A stretch of DNA of 64,000 nucleotides from Pedobacter borealis DSM 19626 (GTDB lineage: Bacteria > Bacteroidota > Bacteroidia > Sphingobacteriales > Sphingobacteriaceae). A program made the translations under genes and the position numbers. The DNA is taken from the NCBI RefSeq assembly GCF_000708285.2, contig NZ_JAUG01000001.1, positions 62,001 to 126,000 on the forward strand. Direction: 5' to 3'. The notes under the pieces were generated by a model. That model ran no database searches and had not been told where the DNA came from. It saw nothing but the letters and a program-made list of their open reading frames with translations. Positions 1 to 8,664 of this stretch are shown here, piece by piece (positions within the stretch are counted from its first letter, which is position 1; each line of letters begins with the position of its first letter).

Positions 1-85
1 GGCTCTGGAGAGGTTTGTGCATTGTGTTGTAAAAACAACTGACGTTGGGTAAGCATGGCACAAAAGTACGGATTTAAGAAAGATT

Positions 86-796
86 CTACTTCTTCTTTGA
101 CATCTTGTGATAAAAATCCAGATATTTTCTGCCAATAGAAATCCTGATGTTATTATTTAAAATCACATATGATCTTTCTAATGTTTTAATTTGACTTTCA
201 GCCACAATAAATGATCTGTGGATTTGTGAGAAATCTGCATTTGTCGTTAGTAGTGCCAATGCTTCAGAAAAGCTTGACCTCGAAAGAATTGCTTTGTCCT
301 CTAGGTATATTTTGGTTAATCTCTCTTGGGCCTCTACCGCATAAATTTTGTCTAATTTGATTTTAATAAACCTATTTCTTTGCTCATCGCTTTTTAAAAG
401 AATAAAATCATTAACCTTTTCTGCTTGAATATTTGAAGAATTTGAAAATAACCGCTTAATGATTTGATCAAATTTTGCCTGTGAAAATGGTTTTAATAGA
501 AAAGCATCTGCTTCCAGCTCATAGGAGTGAATGGCATAATTGGCATGGGCTGTAGTAAATACCAGCTTGTTGGTTTTGTGCTTGATTAATTTTGCGAGTT
601 CAATGCCGTTCATTGTTGGTATTTCAATATCAAGAAAGATCACATCAACACGTTTTTTAAGGTTTTCGATTTCTTTGAGCGCAGTTGGAGCGCTACTGTA
701 CGACTTGAGTAATTTAAGTTCGGGCTGTAAAGCAATATAATCAGTTATAATATCCAGGGCAGAAAATTCATCATCAATGGCAAGGCAGGTATACAT
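86..796 (-). CDS. LytTR-family response regulator
   Basis: Two-component response regulator of the LytR/AlgR type, 236 residues. An N-terminal receiver domain (about 1-120) shows the acidic pair D8-D9, the phospho-acceptor D56 in FLDIEIP, T81/T82 and K102 in LLKPF. The C-terminal part (about 130-236) fits a LytTR DNA-binding domain, with the typical RSSFSEAL and FSQIHRSFIV segments. No histidine kinase is next to it on the right; a partner could lie left of the window. It is divergent from a small secreted peptide gene, and the shared 242-bp intergenic region holds two 20-bp direct repeats 21 bp apart, the geometry of LytTR sites, so it may control itself or the peptide gene (inference). Confidence 0.93.
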   Translation of the reverse strand: MYTCLAIDDEFSALDIITDYIALQPELKLLKSYSSAPTALKEIENLKKRVDVIFLDIEIPTMNGIELAKLIKHKTNKLVFTTAHANYAIHSYELEADAFLLKPFSQAKFDQIIKRLFSNSSNIQAEKVNDFILLKSDEQRNRFIKIKLDKIYAVEAQERLTKIYLEDKAILSRSSFSEALALLTTNADFSQIHRSFIVAESQIKTLERSYVILNNNIRISIGRKYLDFYHKMSKKK

Positions 797-911
797 ATTT
801 CAGGAGTAATTGAGAGGTTAATTATTTTTAATTTAGAAATGATCGAGACTAAAGTAATAGTTATGTTACAGTTTTCCAAATCTATAAAATTAGGAAAAGA
901 TCAAAATGGTC

Positions 912-952
912 GTTCATGTTGCTTAGTTGGCTGTTCATGTTGGTTAGATGGC
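912..952. promoter_or_regulatory. Direct repeat, candidate LytTR operator
   Basis: Two copies of GTTCATGTTGSTTAGWTGGC at 912-931 and 933-952 match at 18 of 20 positions and start exactly 21 bp apart, two helical turns. LytTR proteins (AlgR, AgrA, ComE and YpdB types) are known to bind two direct half-sites at about this period. The pair lies between the divergent LytTR gene and the secreted peptide gene, 86 bp before the peptide start. Function is inferred from geometry and position. Confidence 0.5.
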
Positions 953-1038
953 AATTGATGCAGAAAATTTTATTTTAGATTTTTATCAATGAGGTTTGAG
1001 GTAATTAATCAAATAAATTAACCTTAAACTTTAAGAAA

Positions 1039-1266
1039 ATGAAAAAACTATTATTTATTGGAATGATGTGCTTAACTAGTACTGTTACTTTTGGAGAAGG
1101 ATTATTAACTTATTCAAAGACGTGTACTGTTCATTATTCAAGAGTTGTACTTAACGAAAATGGAGATCAAATAGGTTTTATAAGTTTTGATACTTCAGCT
1201 GCGAGTTGTTCGGAGGCAACGGCAAACGCACGTGCTGCTGCTGATTTATTACAGCTTGCACTTTAA
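1039..1266 (+). CDS. Small secreted two-cysteine peptide, unknown function
   Basis: A 75-residue protein that I do not recognise. Residues 1-20 form a clear signal peptide (charged MKK start, hydrophobic core, TFG/EG cleavage region), leaving a mature peptide of about 55 residues. This has cysteines in KTCTVH and AASCSEA, which could form one disulfide, and an Ala-rich helical tail ending ADLLQLAL. It is followed by a strong 20-bp perfect inverted repeat, so it is probably its own transcript. It stands between a divergent LytTR regulator and a GLPGLI/outer-membrane barrel pair. A role as an exported peptide controlled by the regulator is possible but unproven. Confidence 0.75.
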   Translation: MKKLLFIGMMCLTSTVTFGEGLLTYSKTCTVHYSRVVLNENGDQIGFISFDTSAASCSEATANARAAADLLQLAL

Positions 1267-1269
1267 CTA

Positions 1270-1316
1270 TTTGTATATTAATAAAGCCAAGTAAATTGGC
1301 TTTATTAATATACAAA
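1270..1316 (+). terminator. Perfect 20-bp inverted repeat after the peptide gene
   Basis: Arms 1270-1289 and 1297-1316 are perfectly complementary around a 7-base loop. The stem is AT-rich except for a central GCC/GGC. It starts 4 bases after the peptide stop codon. Probably an intrinsic terminator, and symmetrical enough to work in both directions. Confidence 0.7.
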
Positions 1317-1443
1317 ATCTATAAAAATGTATACGCATTAATACGATTCTTATTTTGTAGATGTTTAGATTTTAAACGTTTATGAGAATTATAAGTTTAA
1401 TGGTATTGATGAAATTTCAATGTGTAAGTCAAAATAAATTAAT

Positions 1444-2205
1444 ATGCCATCAAGATTAAAATTAATTATTAGTTTTTTACTAATAATTTTTAGCTTAACA
1501 GTAAAGTCTCAAATTCACGCGATTATTCAATATAAATTAATTACTACAAATAAAAATTTAAGGGATCATAATCAAAATTATATTTTGTATGTAAATGGTT
1601 TAAAATCAATACAAGTTTCTGGAAATAGCTTACTTCCTATCTCAAATGAAGATGAAAATAATCTAATGGATATAAAGATAATAAAAAGTGGAAAACCAAT
1701 ATTTATTTTAAAAGATTTTAAAAGCAACAAATTATCTTTATCTGATCATATTTCAACGAAACAATATTTAATTAATGATACCCTGAATTTGTTTAAATGG
1801 AAGATAACAAATGATTATAAGGTAATTCAAAAATTTAAATGTAGAAAGGCAGTCACAAATTTTCGTGGCAGAAATTATATAGCATGGTTTACCGAAGAAT
1901 TGCCAATACAGAATGGACCATGGAAGTTTTGTGGACTGCCGGGACTGATAATTAATGTTGGTGATGATAAATCTTTTTTTAATTATGAGTTAACAGGCAT
2001 TGACTTAAAATCAAAATTTGATGAAAAAATCATCTCTTTGCCAAAGGAATACTTAAATAACATAGCAATGGAGCATAAAAATTTTATAGCATTAATAAAT
2101 AAAAAACAGGCGGATTATGAAAAGCTTTCAAGAACATACAACAATAGTGCTAAAGGAGTTTCGAACGTAACTATAAGCATTCCCGAAAAACAAGAAAAAT
2201 TTTAA
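1444..2205 (+). CDS. GLPGLI family protein
   Basis: A 253-residue secreted protein of the Bacteroidota GLPGLI family (TIGR01200 type), named for a motif that is present exactly at about residues 164-169 after WKFC. A signal peptide covers residues 1-22 (hydrophobic stretch ending VKSQ). The rest is charged and beta-rich, as in the family, whose molecular function is not established. The stop codon overlaps the next gene's start by one base (TAATG), so it is translationally coupled to the outer-membrane barrel protein. Such pairs are common in this phylum, which suggests the two act together at the outer membrane. Confidence 0.9.
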   Translation: MPSRLKLIISFLLIIFSLTVKSQIHAIIQYKLITTNKNLRDHNQNYILYVNGLKSIQVSGNSLLPISNEDENNLMDIKIIKSGKPIFILKDFKSNKLSLSDHISTKQYLINDTLNLFKWKITNDYKVIQKFKCRKAVTNFRGRNYIAWFTEELPIQNGPWKFCGLPGLIINVGDDKSFFNYELTGIDLKSKFDEKIISLPKEYLNNIAMEHKNFIALINKKQADYEKLSRTYNNSAKGVSNVTISIPEKQEKF

Positions 2206-4847
2206 TGGCCAGATGGTTTATTGCTTTAGCAATCTTCTTTTTTCATAATGTAGTATTCTGTCAAACCGTAAAATTAATCGGAAAGGTTGTAACAAAATAT
2301 GAAAAATTACCCTCCGCTTCGATTCAACTTAAAACTTTTGGAAATGAAGATATTTTAATTTATGGTTTTTCTGACGAAGAAGGAAATTATAAACTTAGCG
2401 GTCCAATAGACCAATCCGATAAATTCGTTTTAATTGCGGCCTATATTGGTTATAAAAGAGATACAGTAATTGTAAGTCGGACTGATCTTTTAAAACAAGC
2501 TACTTTTCAGCATAATTTCAATTTAACAGAAGATAAAAGACAGCTTGATGAAATTTACATCAAAGCGCCTAATGCCATTCAGGTAAATAACGATACCACA
2601 ACCTATAATGTTCAGCGTTTTACAAGTCCTGAGGATAGAAATCTGGAAAGTGTTTTAAGGAAAATGCCTGGAATGGAGGTAAACAAAGACGGAACGATTT
2701 TTTTTAAAGGTAAAAAAATTAGCAAAGTATTATTAGAGGGTGATGATTTAACAGGAGAGGGTTATAAAGCCATTACCAAAAACCTAAAGCCCGAGTTTGT
2801 TGAAGAAGTACAGGCTATAGAACATTATGTTGAAGATAATCTGCTTAAGGGTATTATTAACAGCGATGATATTGTTTTAAACCTCAAAGTAAAGAATAAG
2901 CAAGCTAAAAAGATAATAGGGAGTATCGACGGTGGTTTAGGTACAAACGATAGGAGGGTATTGTCTACAAACCTCATCTCTTTCATTAATAAAACCAAGG
3001 CCTTTGCTTTTGCTAACCATAATAATTTAAGTACAGAATCAAATGGGAATATCTTGGATCTGGTAGATGAGAATCGAGCTTTTACAGGAAATAATCAAAT
3101 TATCCGTCATGAAGTTGGCACTTATAATCCTTTTGATGCGACTTCATATACCCTTAACAATATCATTCAAGGCAGTATAAATGCCATTACAAGGGTAACA
3201 GACAAGTTTAAGATCAGCTACGCACTATTGTATTCTTGGAGTAAACTGTACGGACAAACATCTATGCAGAATATTTATTTTCCACCAAATTCGATATATA
3301 CTGAAGATAATGATGTTAGAACCAGTTTGAGCAAAACTTTTAAAGCTGATTTCAGCGCAGATTACCTGGTAAAAAGTAATGCCCGTTTCTGGGCTAAGTT
3401 TACATACAAACAAGTACCTGAGCGATTTAATAGTTCCGCTTTTTCTATATACGATAATATAGTTGGTGATAGTGTTTCGCAAAATCAGGCTGATTTAAAC
3501 CGAAATTTTAACGCACAGTTGAAGTATACTGTCAAGGCAAATCAAAGAACCGCTTATTTGCTTTCGGCTAAAGTTTTAGCCGATGATGTAAACCAAAACT
3601 ACCGAACAAGCTCAAAGCTTTATCAAAATATTCCCATATTTAATGGAAGCCAAAATTTATACCAGATAGTAAATAACAATAATTTTAAATTGAAATTCGA
3701 TTTTGAGGGTTTAAAGAGATACAATACAAGTTTTCTGTATTTAAATGTGGGTAATGAAATTAACCATTTTAAAATAAGATCAAATTTGTTTGGGGAATTC
3801 CAGAATAATCAAATATCAATTGGTGATGCTTTTATCAATGATAATCTCTTTAAACTAAATCAAAGTTACATTACTGGGAAATATGTTTACGATAATCAAC
3901 CTGTTAAGGTACTATTACAGTTAAAATCTACGGTTCAAGTGTTAAAAAATATGGGTAAGGATAGTACTTATTTGATTTTGGAACCAAGTTTATCTTTTTC
4001 TTATAAGTTGACCGATATACAGGGTATTTCTTTAAGTTATAACTATAAAAATTCGAATCCCCAGCCTATTGAATATTATGAAAATTATATCCTTACCAAT
4101 CTGCGTAGTTTAAATAGTGGATTGAATAATTTTTATAATTATAATACTCATAATCTCGGGGTGAATTATAATTTAAATGATTTCGCTAACAGTTATTTTA
4201 ACCTCAATTTGGGCATAAATGGAAGTTATAGTCAATACGGATTTCTTTACACTAATTTTTTCTTAAATACTTTAAACTACGCTAAGAAAGAACCGTTTAA
4301 AGGCGTTAAAACAATAACTGCCAATTTTAACGCAAAGAAATTTTTTCCTGCCTTGTCCATGTCGTTTACGGCAAATTATGTTCCCTCTTTCTTAACTTAT
4401 TATGGTAAAGCAATCACTGTGATAAATGAATATCATGCTTTTAACCAATCGGCCTCATTAAAAATAAATACCGGGTTTAATCTGCCAATAAATTTTGGAT
4501 TAGGAACCGAACTGCAAATTAATTCGACCAGAAGTGAAGGAGAACAAATTGCTAAAAATAAAGCCTATAAATACACATTCGAATATAGGTATAAGATCAG
4601 TGATAAAATTTTCAATATCTCTTCTTACAACAGGTATAATGTGAATAATCAAAACTTTAACCTGATTGATACGGAACTGCAGTTTAATCCTATTAAAGGG
4701 AATTTCAAGTATAGTATTCAGGGCAAAAACCTTGCAAACCTTAAAGCTTTTACCAATTTAAATATTAATGAAGTATATTCTTCTAATTACTCATCTTCTA
4801 TATTAGGCAGATATATAATGTTTAACGTATCGATGTCAATCAAATAA
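2205..4847 (+). CDS. TonB-receptor-like outer-membrane barrel protein with carboxypeptidase-regulatory-like domain
   Basis: An 880-residue outer-membrane protein. Signal peptide at 1-19 (ends VVFCQ), then a carboxypeptidase-regulatory-like beta-sandwich (about 22-110, with GFSDEEGNYKL), then a plug-like region (about 120-235, with LESVLRKMPGMEVNKDG and GDDLTGEGYKAI), then a long beta-barrel rich in Asn, Tyr and Phe ending in an aromatic strand. This is the outer membrane beta-barrel family usually paired with GLPGLI proteins, related to TonB-dependent receptors. No clear TonB box or SusD partner was seen, so active uptake is uncertain. It is coupled to the GLPGLI gene by a one-base overlap. 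Confidence 0.9.
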   Translation: MARWFIALAIFFFHNVVFCQTVKLIGKVVTKYEKLPSASIQLKTFGNEDILIYGFSDEEGNYKLSGPIDQSDKFVLIAAYIGYKRDTVIVSRTDLLKQATFQHNFNLTEDKRQLDEIYIKAPNAIQVNNDTTTYNVQRFTSPEDRNLESVLRKMPGMEVNKDGTIFFKGKKISKVLLEGDDLTGEGYKAITKNLKPEFVEEVQAIEHYVEDNLLKGIINSDDIVLNLKVKNKQAKKIIGSIDGGLGTNDRRVLSTNLISFINKTKAFAFANHNNLSTESNGNILDLVDENRAFTGNNQIIRHEVGTYNPFDATSYTLNNIIQGSINAITRVTDKFKISYALLYSWSKLYGQTSMQNIYFPPNSIYTEDNDVRTSLSKTFKADFSADYLVKSNARFWAKFTYKQVPERFNSSAFSIYDNIVGDSVSQNQADLNRNFNAQLKYTVKANQRTAYLLSAKVLADDVNQNYRTSSKLYQNIPIFNGSQNLYQIVNNNNFKLKFDFEGLKRYNTSFLYLNVGNEINHFKIRSNLFGEFQNNQISIGDAFINDNLFKLNQSYITGKYVYDNQPVKVLLQLKSTVQVLKNMGKDSTYLILEPSLSFSYKLTDIQGISLSYNYKNSNPQPIEYYENYILTNLRSLNSGLNNFYNYNTHNLGVNYNLNDFANSYFNLNLGINGSYSQYGFLYTNFFLNTLNYAKKEPFKGVKTITANFNAKKFFPALSMSFTANYVPSFLTYYGKAITVINEYHAFNQSASLKINTGFNLPINFGLGTELQINSTRSEGEQIAKNKAYKYTFEYRYKISDKIFNISSYNRYNVNNQNFNLIDTELQFNPIKGNFKYSIQGKNLANLKAFTNLNINEVYSSNYSSSILGRYIMFNVSMSIK

Positions 4848-4860
4848 TTAATTAAACAAA

Positions 4861-4886
4861 AAAGACCTACATCGCTGTAAGTCTTT
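4861..4886. terminator. Bidirectional terminator between convergent genes
   Basis: Arms 4861-4870 and 4877-4886 pair with one mismatch around ATCGCT, flanked by an A-run on the left and a T-run on the right. It sits between the convergent barrel gene and Spy-like gene and can serve both. Confidence 0.75.
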
Positions 4887-4890
4887 TTCT

Positions 4891-5337
4891 TTATTGCCTC
4901 TGACCGCCTTTAAATCTATTGAGTAACTCGCGTTTAAAACCTTCCTGCGCCCGGTAAAACTTTCCAACAATTTTTATCGGCAATACCGATTTAAGTTTGT
5001 TGTAATATTTTTTATCGAGATTAAGATCTCTTTGCTTGAAGTCGAATTCGCTGGTAATTAAACTTTGAACCTGTGCATCGGTTAGGTTATCTATTTCAGT
5101 CGTTTTCCTGAATGAGATCATTTTCTGCATACGTTCTTTTCGCAAGGCATTTTGTTCAGCCTGCATATCGTTATAAATCGGCCAGAAAATTTTAGCCTCT
5201 TCTGGTGATAAATCCAGTTTTTGAGTGAAAAATGCTATTTTAAGTGATTCTATTTCTTCTCCCTTTGGTCTTTGTGCCAACAGGGTTGTGGGTAATAAAA
5301 ACATTAAAGCAACAAAAAGTAAATTTTTCATTTTCAT
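4891..5337 (-). CDS. Spy/CpxP-like periplasmic protein
   Basis: A 148-residue exported helical protein. Signal peptide at 1-21 (ends LLAQ). The mature part is almost all helix and contains LSPEEAKIF and an LTDAQ element, matching the LTxxQ motif of the Spy/CpxP periplasmic chaperone and stress-sensor family. It is the last gene of a three-gene unit behind an ECF sigma factor and a probable anti-sigma factor. This suggests an envelope-stress circuit in which it senses or buffers misfolded protein. The family call is by motif and context only. Confidence 0.75.
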   Translation of the reverse strand: MKMKNLLFVALMFLLPTTLLAQRPKGEEIESLKIAFFTQKLDLSPEEAKIFWPIYNDMQAEQNALRKERMQKMISFRKTTEIDNLTDAQVQSLITSEFDFKQRDLNLDKKYYNKLKSVLPIKIVGKFYRAQEGFKRELLNRFKGGQRQ

Positions 5338-5418
5338 CTGTTTATTCTTGTTTTCAAAGGTGATGAAGCTATCATGATTTCGATATAGTTTTTGTTATTG
5401 TTAATCATGATGGTTCCA

Positions 5419-6093
5419 TTAATTATTTAGTTCCTGAGATAAATCACTTGACGAGAAATTACTCAAGATGTAGTTTTCCATTTCTGTATCTGAAGCAGAA
5501 GTAGTTTTTATATGAGATGATGTAGTGTTTTGCGCTTCTAAATGATCGATGATCGTACTTTCATCAATGTCATATAATAGCTGCTCGTTTATTGCTTCTG
5601 CAGATTGTAGCTGCTGAATCGCAGTAGTTGAGCCGTTCTGGTAAAAATAAACACCAAACGAAGCCATTAATAAGAAACAGGCCGCGCTTGCGTATTTAAC
5701 AATGTTGCGCCTCCATAAAGGAATAACTTTAGCCTCCCTTTTAGGCTCCGATGCTACAATCCTGTCAGTAATTCTACGTTGCAGCGTATCGAAATAATTT
5801 TCAGGTACTGCAAAGGACTGTTCTGCCTTAGGCATTTCAGACAGGGCAATTCGGGTTTGTATGCGTTCCGTTAGATCTTCAAAATAATTCTGCGGAACTT
5901 CAAAATTATTGTTACTGGTTTTCTGTTTCAACCCATCTAAAAAGACAGCAGAAAAAATGTCCTCATCACAATTTTCGAAATATCCATCAGGAACGGAGAA
6001 AGGATTGCGTTTCCCCATTGCCGCAAGTGCAGGGGCTTCGTTCATCCAGTCGTTATTTTCTATATTTTCGTTCATCACAGATATATGATACAA
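5419..6093 (-). CDS. Probable anti-sigma factor with one membrane segment
   Basis: A 224-residue protein; the start may be the second Met, six codons later (MNENIENN at 6075). The cytoplasmic N-terminal half carries three copies of an FxVPxxYF module (FSVPDGYFE, FEVPQNYFE, FAVPENYFD), each followed by about 15-20 helical residues. A single membrane helix lies near residues 132-151 (YASAACFLLMASFGVYFY), with a polar C-terminal domain outside. It starts 15 bp after the ECF sigma gene, the position of an anti-sigma factor, but it shows no zinc-binding HxxxCxxC motif. The repeated module may be the sigma-contacting part (inference). Confidence 0.7.
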   Translation of the reverse strand: MYHISVMNENIENNDWMNEAPALAAMGKRNPFSVPDGYFENCDEDIFSAVFLDGLKQKTSNNNFEVPQNYFEDLTERIQTRIALSEMPKAEQSFAVPENYFDTLQRRITDRIVASEPKREAKVIPLWRRNIVKYASAACFLLMASFGVYFYQNGSTTAIQQLQSAEAINEQLLYDIDESTIIDHLEAQNTTSSHIKTTSASDTEMENYILSNFSSSDLSQELNN

Positions 6094-6108
6094 TTAAAGT
6101 GAAAAGGT

Positions 6109-6669
6109 TTAATAGTCTACTTCATCATTTGTAATAAAAGCTTCAATTTTTTTTGCAGCGATGTGAAATGATGCTTTTAAAGCCCCTACGGAGGTACCTA
6201 AAACTTCCGAAATCTCTTCATATTTCATATCGTCGAAATATTTCATGTTGAAGATAATCCGTTGTTTTTCAGGCAGGGTAAGGATTGCTTTTTGCAGTTT
6301 AAGCTCAAGTTTATCGCCGTTAAAATAAGATGAGGCAACTAAGTTATCGGCAAGCTCGGATGATACTTCATCTAAAGGTGTATTGTTCCGCTGTTTTTGC
6401 TTGTTTAAGAAAGTGATGGATTCGTTGGTGGCAATACGGTAAATCCAGGTATAAAGCTGAGAATCGCTTCTAAATTTATCAAGGTTTTTCCAGACTTTAA
6501 CAAATACTTCTTGTAAAAGATCGTCGCAATCATCGTGGTTTAAAACCAGCCTGCGAATGTGCCAGTATATTTTTTGCTGATATTTTTTCAGCAACAGGTT
6601 AAAGGCTTCATTACGCGTACGCTCAACAGCGAACATGGCAAGAATTTCTGAATCTTCAACTTGTTTCAT
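6109..6669 (-). CDS. ECF RNA polymerase sigma factor
   Basis: A 186-residue extracytoplasmic-function sigma-70 factor. Region 2 spans about 22-90, with DDLLQEVFVKVWKN (promoter -10 and core binding) and the TWIYRIATNES segment. Region 4 spans about 125-180, with LPEKQRIIFNMKYFDDMKYEEISEVLG and the VGALKASFHIAAKK recognition helix. Its length is typical of the family. It is first in an operon with a probable anti-sigma membrane protein and a Spy/CpxP-like protein, so it most likely runs an envelope-stress response. Confidence 0.95.
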   Translation of the reverse strand: MKQVEDSEILAMFAVERTRNEAFNLLLKKYQQKIYWHIRRLVLNHDDCDDLLQEVFVKVWKNLDKFRSDSQLYTWIYRIATNESITFLNKQKQRNNTPLDEVSSELADNLVASSYFNGDKLELKLQKAILTLPEKQRIIFNMKYFDDMKYEEISEVLGTSVGALKASFHIAAKKIEAFITNDEVDY

Positions 6670-6684
6670 TTATGATAATTATAA

Positions 6685-6749
6685 AACCACAAAGACACTA
6701 AGTCCACAAAGGTTTGGTTATGCTTGGTGTTTTTGGTGTCTTTGTGGTT
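6685..6749. repeat. 14-bp inverted repeat AACCACAAAGACAC
   Basis: Arms at 6685-6698 and 6736-6749 are perfectly complementary around a 37-base loop that itself holds the related CCACAAAGG. The word resembles others in this window (AACCACTAAGACACA near 38610, TTTGTGGT near 38949), so this looks like a dispersed intergenic repeat. By position it could also terminate the transketolase transcript. Confidence 0.55.
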
Positions 6750-6761
6750 AAATTTTAAATT

Positions 6762-7718
6762 TTATTTTTTTCTGCCAATTACTTTTTGAACAGCTTCAAC
6801 AATGTTTACAGCATCTAAGCCATATTTAGACATTAATTGATCTGGTGTTCCGCTTTCGCCAAAAGTATCGTTAGTGGCTACAAACTCTTGTGGTGTTGGC
6901 AATTCTGTAGTTAACAAACGCGCTACACTTTCGCCTAAGCCACCAAATTTATTATGCTCTTCGCAGGTAACCACACAACCAGTTTTTTTAACTGATTTTA
7001 AGATGGCTTCGTCATCTAAAGGTTTAATGGTGTGGATATTGATAATTTCAGCATCGATACCCAATTCAGCTAATTTCTCACCAGCTTCGATTGCTTTCCA
7101 AACCATATGGCCTGTAGCGATAATGGTAACATCTGTCCCTTCGTTAACCATCCATGCTTTACCGATCTCAAATTTTTGATCCGGATCTGTAAATACAGGA
7201 ATTACCGGACGGCCAAAACGTAAATAAACCGGGCCTTCGTATTCTGCAATGGCCATAGTTGCTGCTTTAGTCTGGTTGTAATCGCAAGGATTGATGACTA
7301 CCATTCCTGGCAACATTTTCATTAAACCTATATCTTCTAAAATTTGGTGGGTTGCACCATCTTCGCCTAAGGTTAAACCCGCGTGAGATGCACAGATTTT
7401 AACGTTTTTATTAGAATAAGCTACTGATTGGCGGATCTGGTCGTAAACGCGGCCTGTAGAAAAGTTGGCAAAAGTACCTGTAAAAGGAATTTTACCACCA
7501 ATAGTCATGCCTGCTGCAATACCGATCATGTTTGCTTCTGCAATACCAACCTGTGTAAAACGCTCAGGAAAATCTTTAATAAAAGCATCCATTTTAAGTG
7601 ATCCAACTAAATCGGCACATAAGGCAACTACATTTTCGTTTTTCTTTCCAGCCTCATGTAAACCAGCTCCAAAACCCGAACGTGTATCTTTTTTTTCTGT
7701 ATATGTATATTTTTTCAT
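6762..7718 (-). CDS. Transketolase, C-terminal subunit
   Basis: A 318-residue protein covering the pyrimidine-binding and C-terminal domains of transketolase (non-oxidative pentose phosphate pathway, ThDP-dependent). It shows the GIAEANMIGIAAG and SHAGLTLGEDGATHQ segments typical of the Pyr domain, and a C-terminal domain with TGHMVWKAIEAGEKL. The N-terminal ThDP-binding half is a separate upstream gene, the usual split form in many Bacteroidota and archaea. The two halves presumably form one enzyme. A 75-bp spacer with two GC hairpins separates them, longer than is usual for coupled subunits. Confidence 0.93.
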   Translation of the reverse strand: MKKYTYTEKKDTRSGFGAGLHEAGKKNENVVALCADLVGSLKMDAFIKDFPERFTQVGIAEANMIGIAAGMTIGGKIPFTGTFANFSTGRVYDQIRQSVAYSNKNVKICASHAGLTLGEDGATHQILEDIGLMKMLPGMVVINPCDYNQTKAATMAIAEYEGPVYLRFGRPVIPVFTDPDQKFEIGKAWMVNEGTDVTIIATGHMVWKAIEAGEKLAELGIDAEIINIHTIKPLDDEAILKSVKKTGCVVTCEEHNKFGGLGESVARLLTTELPTPQEFVATNDTFGESGTPDQLMSKYGLDAVNIVEAVQKVIGRKK

Positions 7719-7724
7719 ACCCCA

Positions 7725-7790
7725 AACCCCTAAAGGGGCTTTATTTGTAGTTAAAATTAAAAGTTATTTACTCCCCCTTCAGGGGGCAGG
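7725..7790. repeat. Two GC hairpins in the transketolase spacer
   Basis: CCCC-TAAA-GGGG at 7727-7738 and CCCCC-TTCA-GGGGG at 7773-7786 are joined by an AT-rich stretch. They lie between the two transketolase halves. They could modulate the ratio of the two subunits, or be an inserted dispersed repeat; the sequence alone does not decide. Confidence 0.5.
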
Positions 7791-7793
7791 GGG

Positions 7794-8639
7794 TTAGTAA
7801 TCCCCTAAAGTTTCTGGTAATTGCGCTAACGCTGCTGCCAACTGCTCATCATTAGGCGCAGTACCATGCCATTTATGTGTGCCCATCATATAATCTACAC
7901 CAGCACCCATTTGAGTACTCATTAAATTTAGAATTGGTTTACCTTTTCCGGTTAGAGTTTTAGCATAATGTAAGCCTTCAACGATTGCTTGCATATCGTT
8001 ACCATCGGTATTGATTACGTGCCAGCCAAAAGCTTCGAATTTAGCTTGTAAATCATCCAAGGCAAGTACTTTGTTTGTTGGCCCGTCAATTTGCTGTCCG
8101 TTATAATCAACAGATGCAATTAAATGATCTACTTTATTAAAAGGGGCGAACATTGCTGCTTCCCAGTTTTGTCCTTCCTGTAATTCTCCATCACCTAATA
8201 AGGCAAAAATGATAGATTTATCTCCGTTTAACCTTTTAGCCAACGCTGCACCAATAGCAACTGATAAGCCCTGACCTAACGAGCCCGAAGCAATACGGAT
8301 ACCCGGTAAATGTTCGTGGGTGGTTGGGTGACCTTGTAATCTAGAATCTAGTTTACGGAAAGTTGCCAGTTCACTTTTATCGAAATAACCAGCATGAGCT
8401 AATGTACTGTACCATACCGGAGAAATGTGTCCGTTCGAAAGGAAGAAAAGATCTTCGCCAGCGCCTTCCATTGTGAAATCTGTTTTGTGGTTCAAAACTT
8501 CAAAATATAAAGCAGTAAAAAAATCTGTACATCCAAGCGAAGCGCCTGGGTGGCCAGATTGACATCCGTGAACCATTCTTACGATATCTCTTCTAATTTG
8601 AGAGGCAATATCTTCTAGATCTTTAATTGTATGTTTCAT
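7794..8639 (-). CDS. Transketolase, N-terminal subunit
   Basis: A 281-residue protein matching the ThDP-binding (PP) domain of transketolase. Visible are the early GCQSGHPGASLGCTDFF segment, the catalytic-region GHISPVWYS, GSLGQGLSVAIGAA, and the ThDP/metal motif GDGELQEGQNWEAAMFA with NxxG as DYNGQQIDG. It is first in the operon with the C-terminal half. A TACCTTTG box 25 bp upstream is a good promoter candidate. Confidence 0.94.
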   Translation of the reverse strand: MKHTIKDLEDIASQIRRDIVRMVHGCQSGHPGASLGCTDFFTALYFEVLNHKTDFTMEGAGEDLFFLSNGHISPVWYSTLAHAGYFDKSELATFRKLDSRLQGHPTTHEHLPGIRIASGSLGQGLSVAIGAALAKRLNGDKSIIFALLGDGELQEGQNWEAAMFAPFNKVDHLIASVDYNGQQIDGPTNKVLALDDLQAKFEAFGWHVINTDGNDMQAIVEGLHYAKTLTGKGKPILNLMSTQMGAGVDYMMGTHKWHGTAPNDEQLAAALAQLPETLGDY

Positions 8640-8664
8640 TAAATAAGAGGTTGTTGTTACATAG

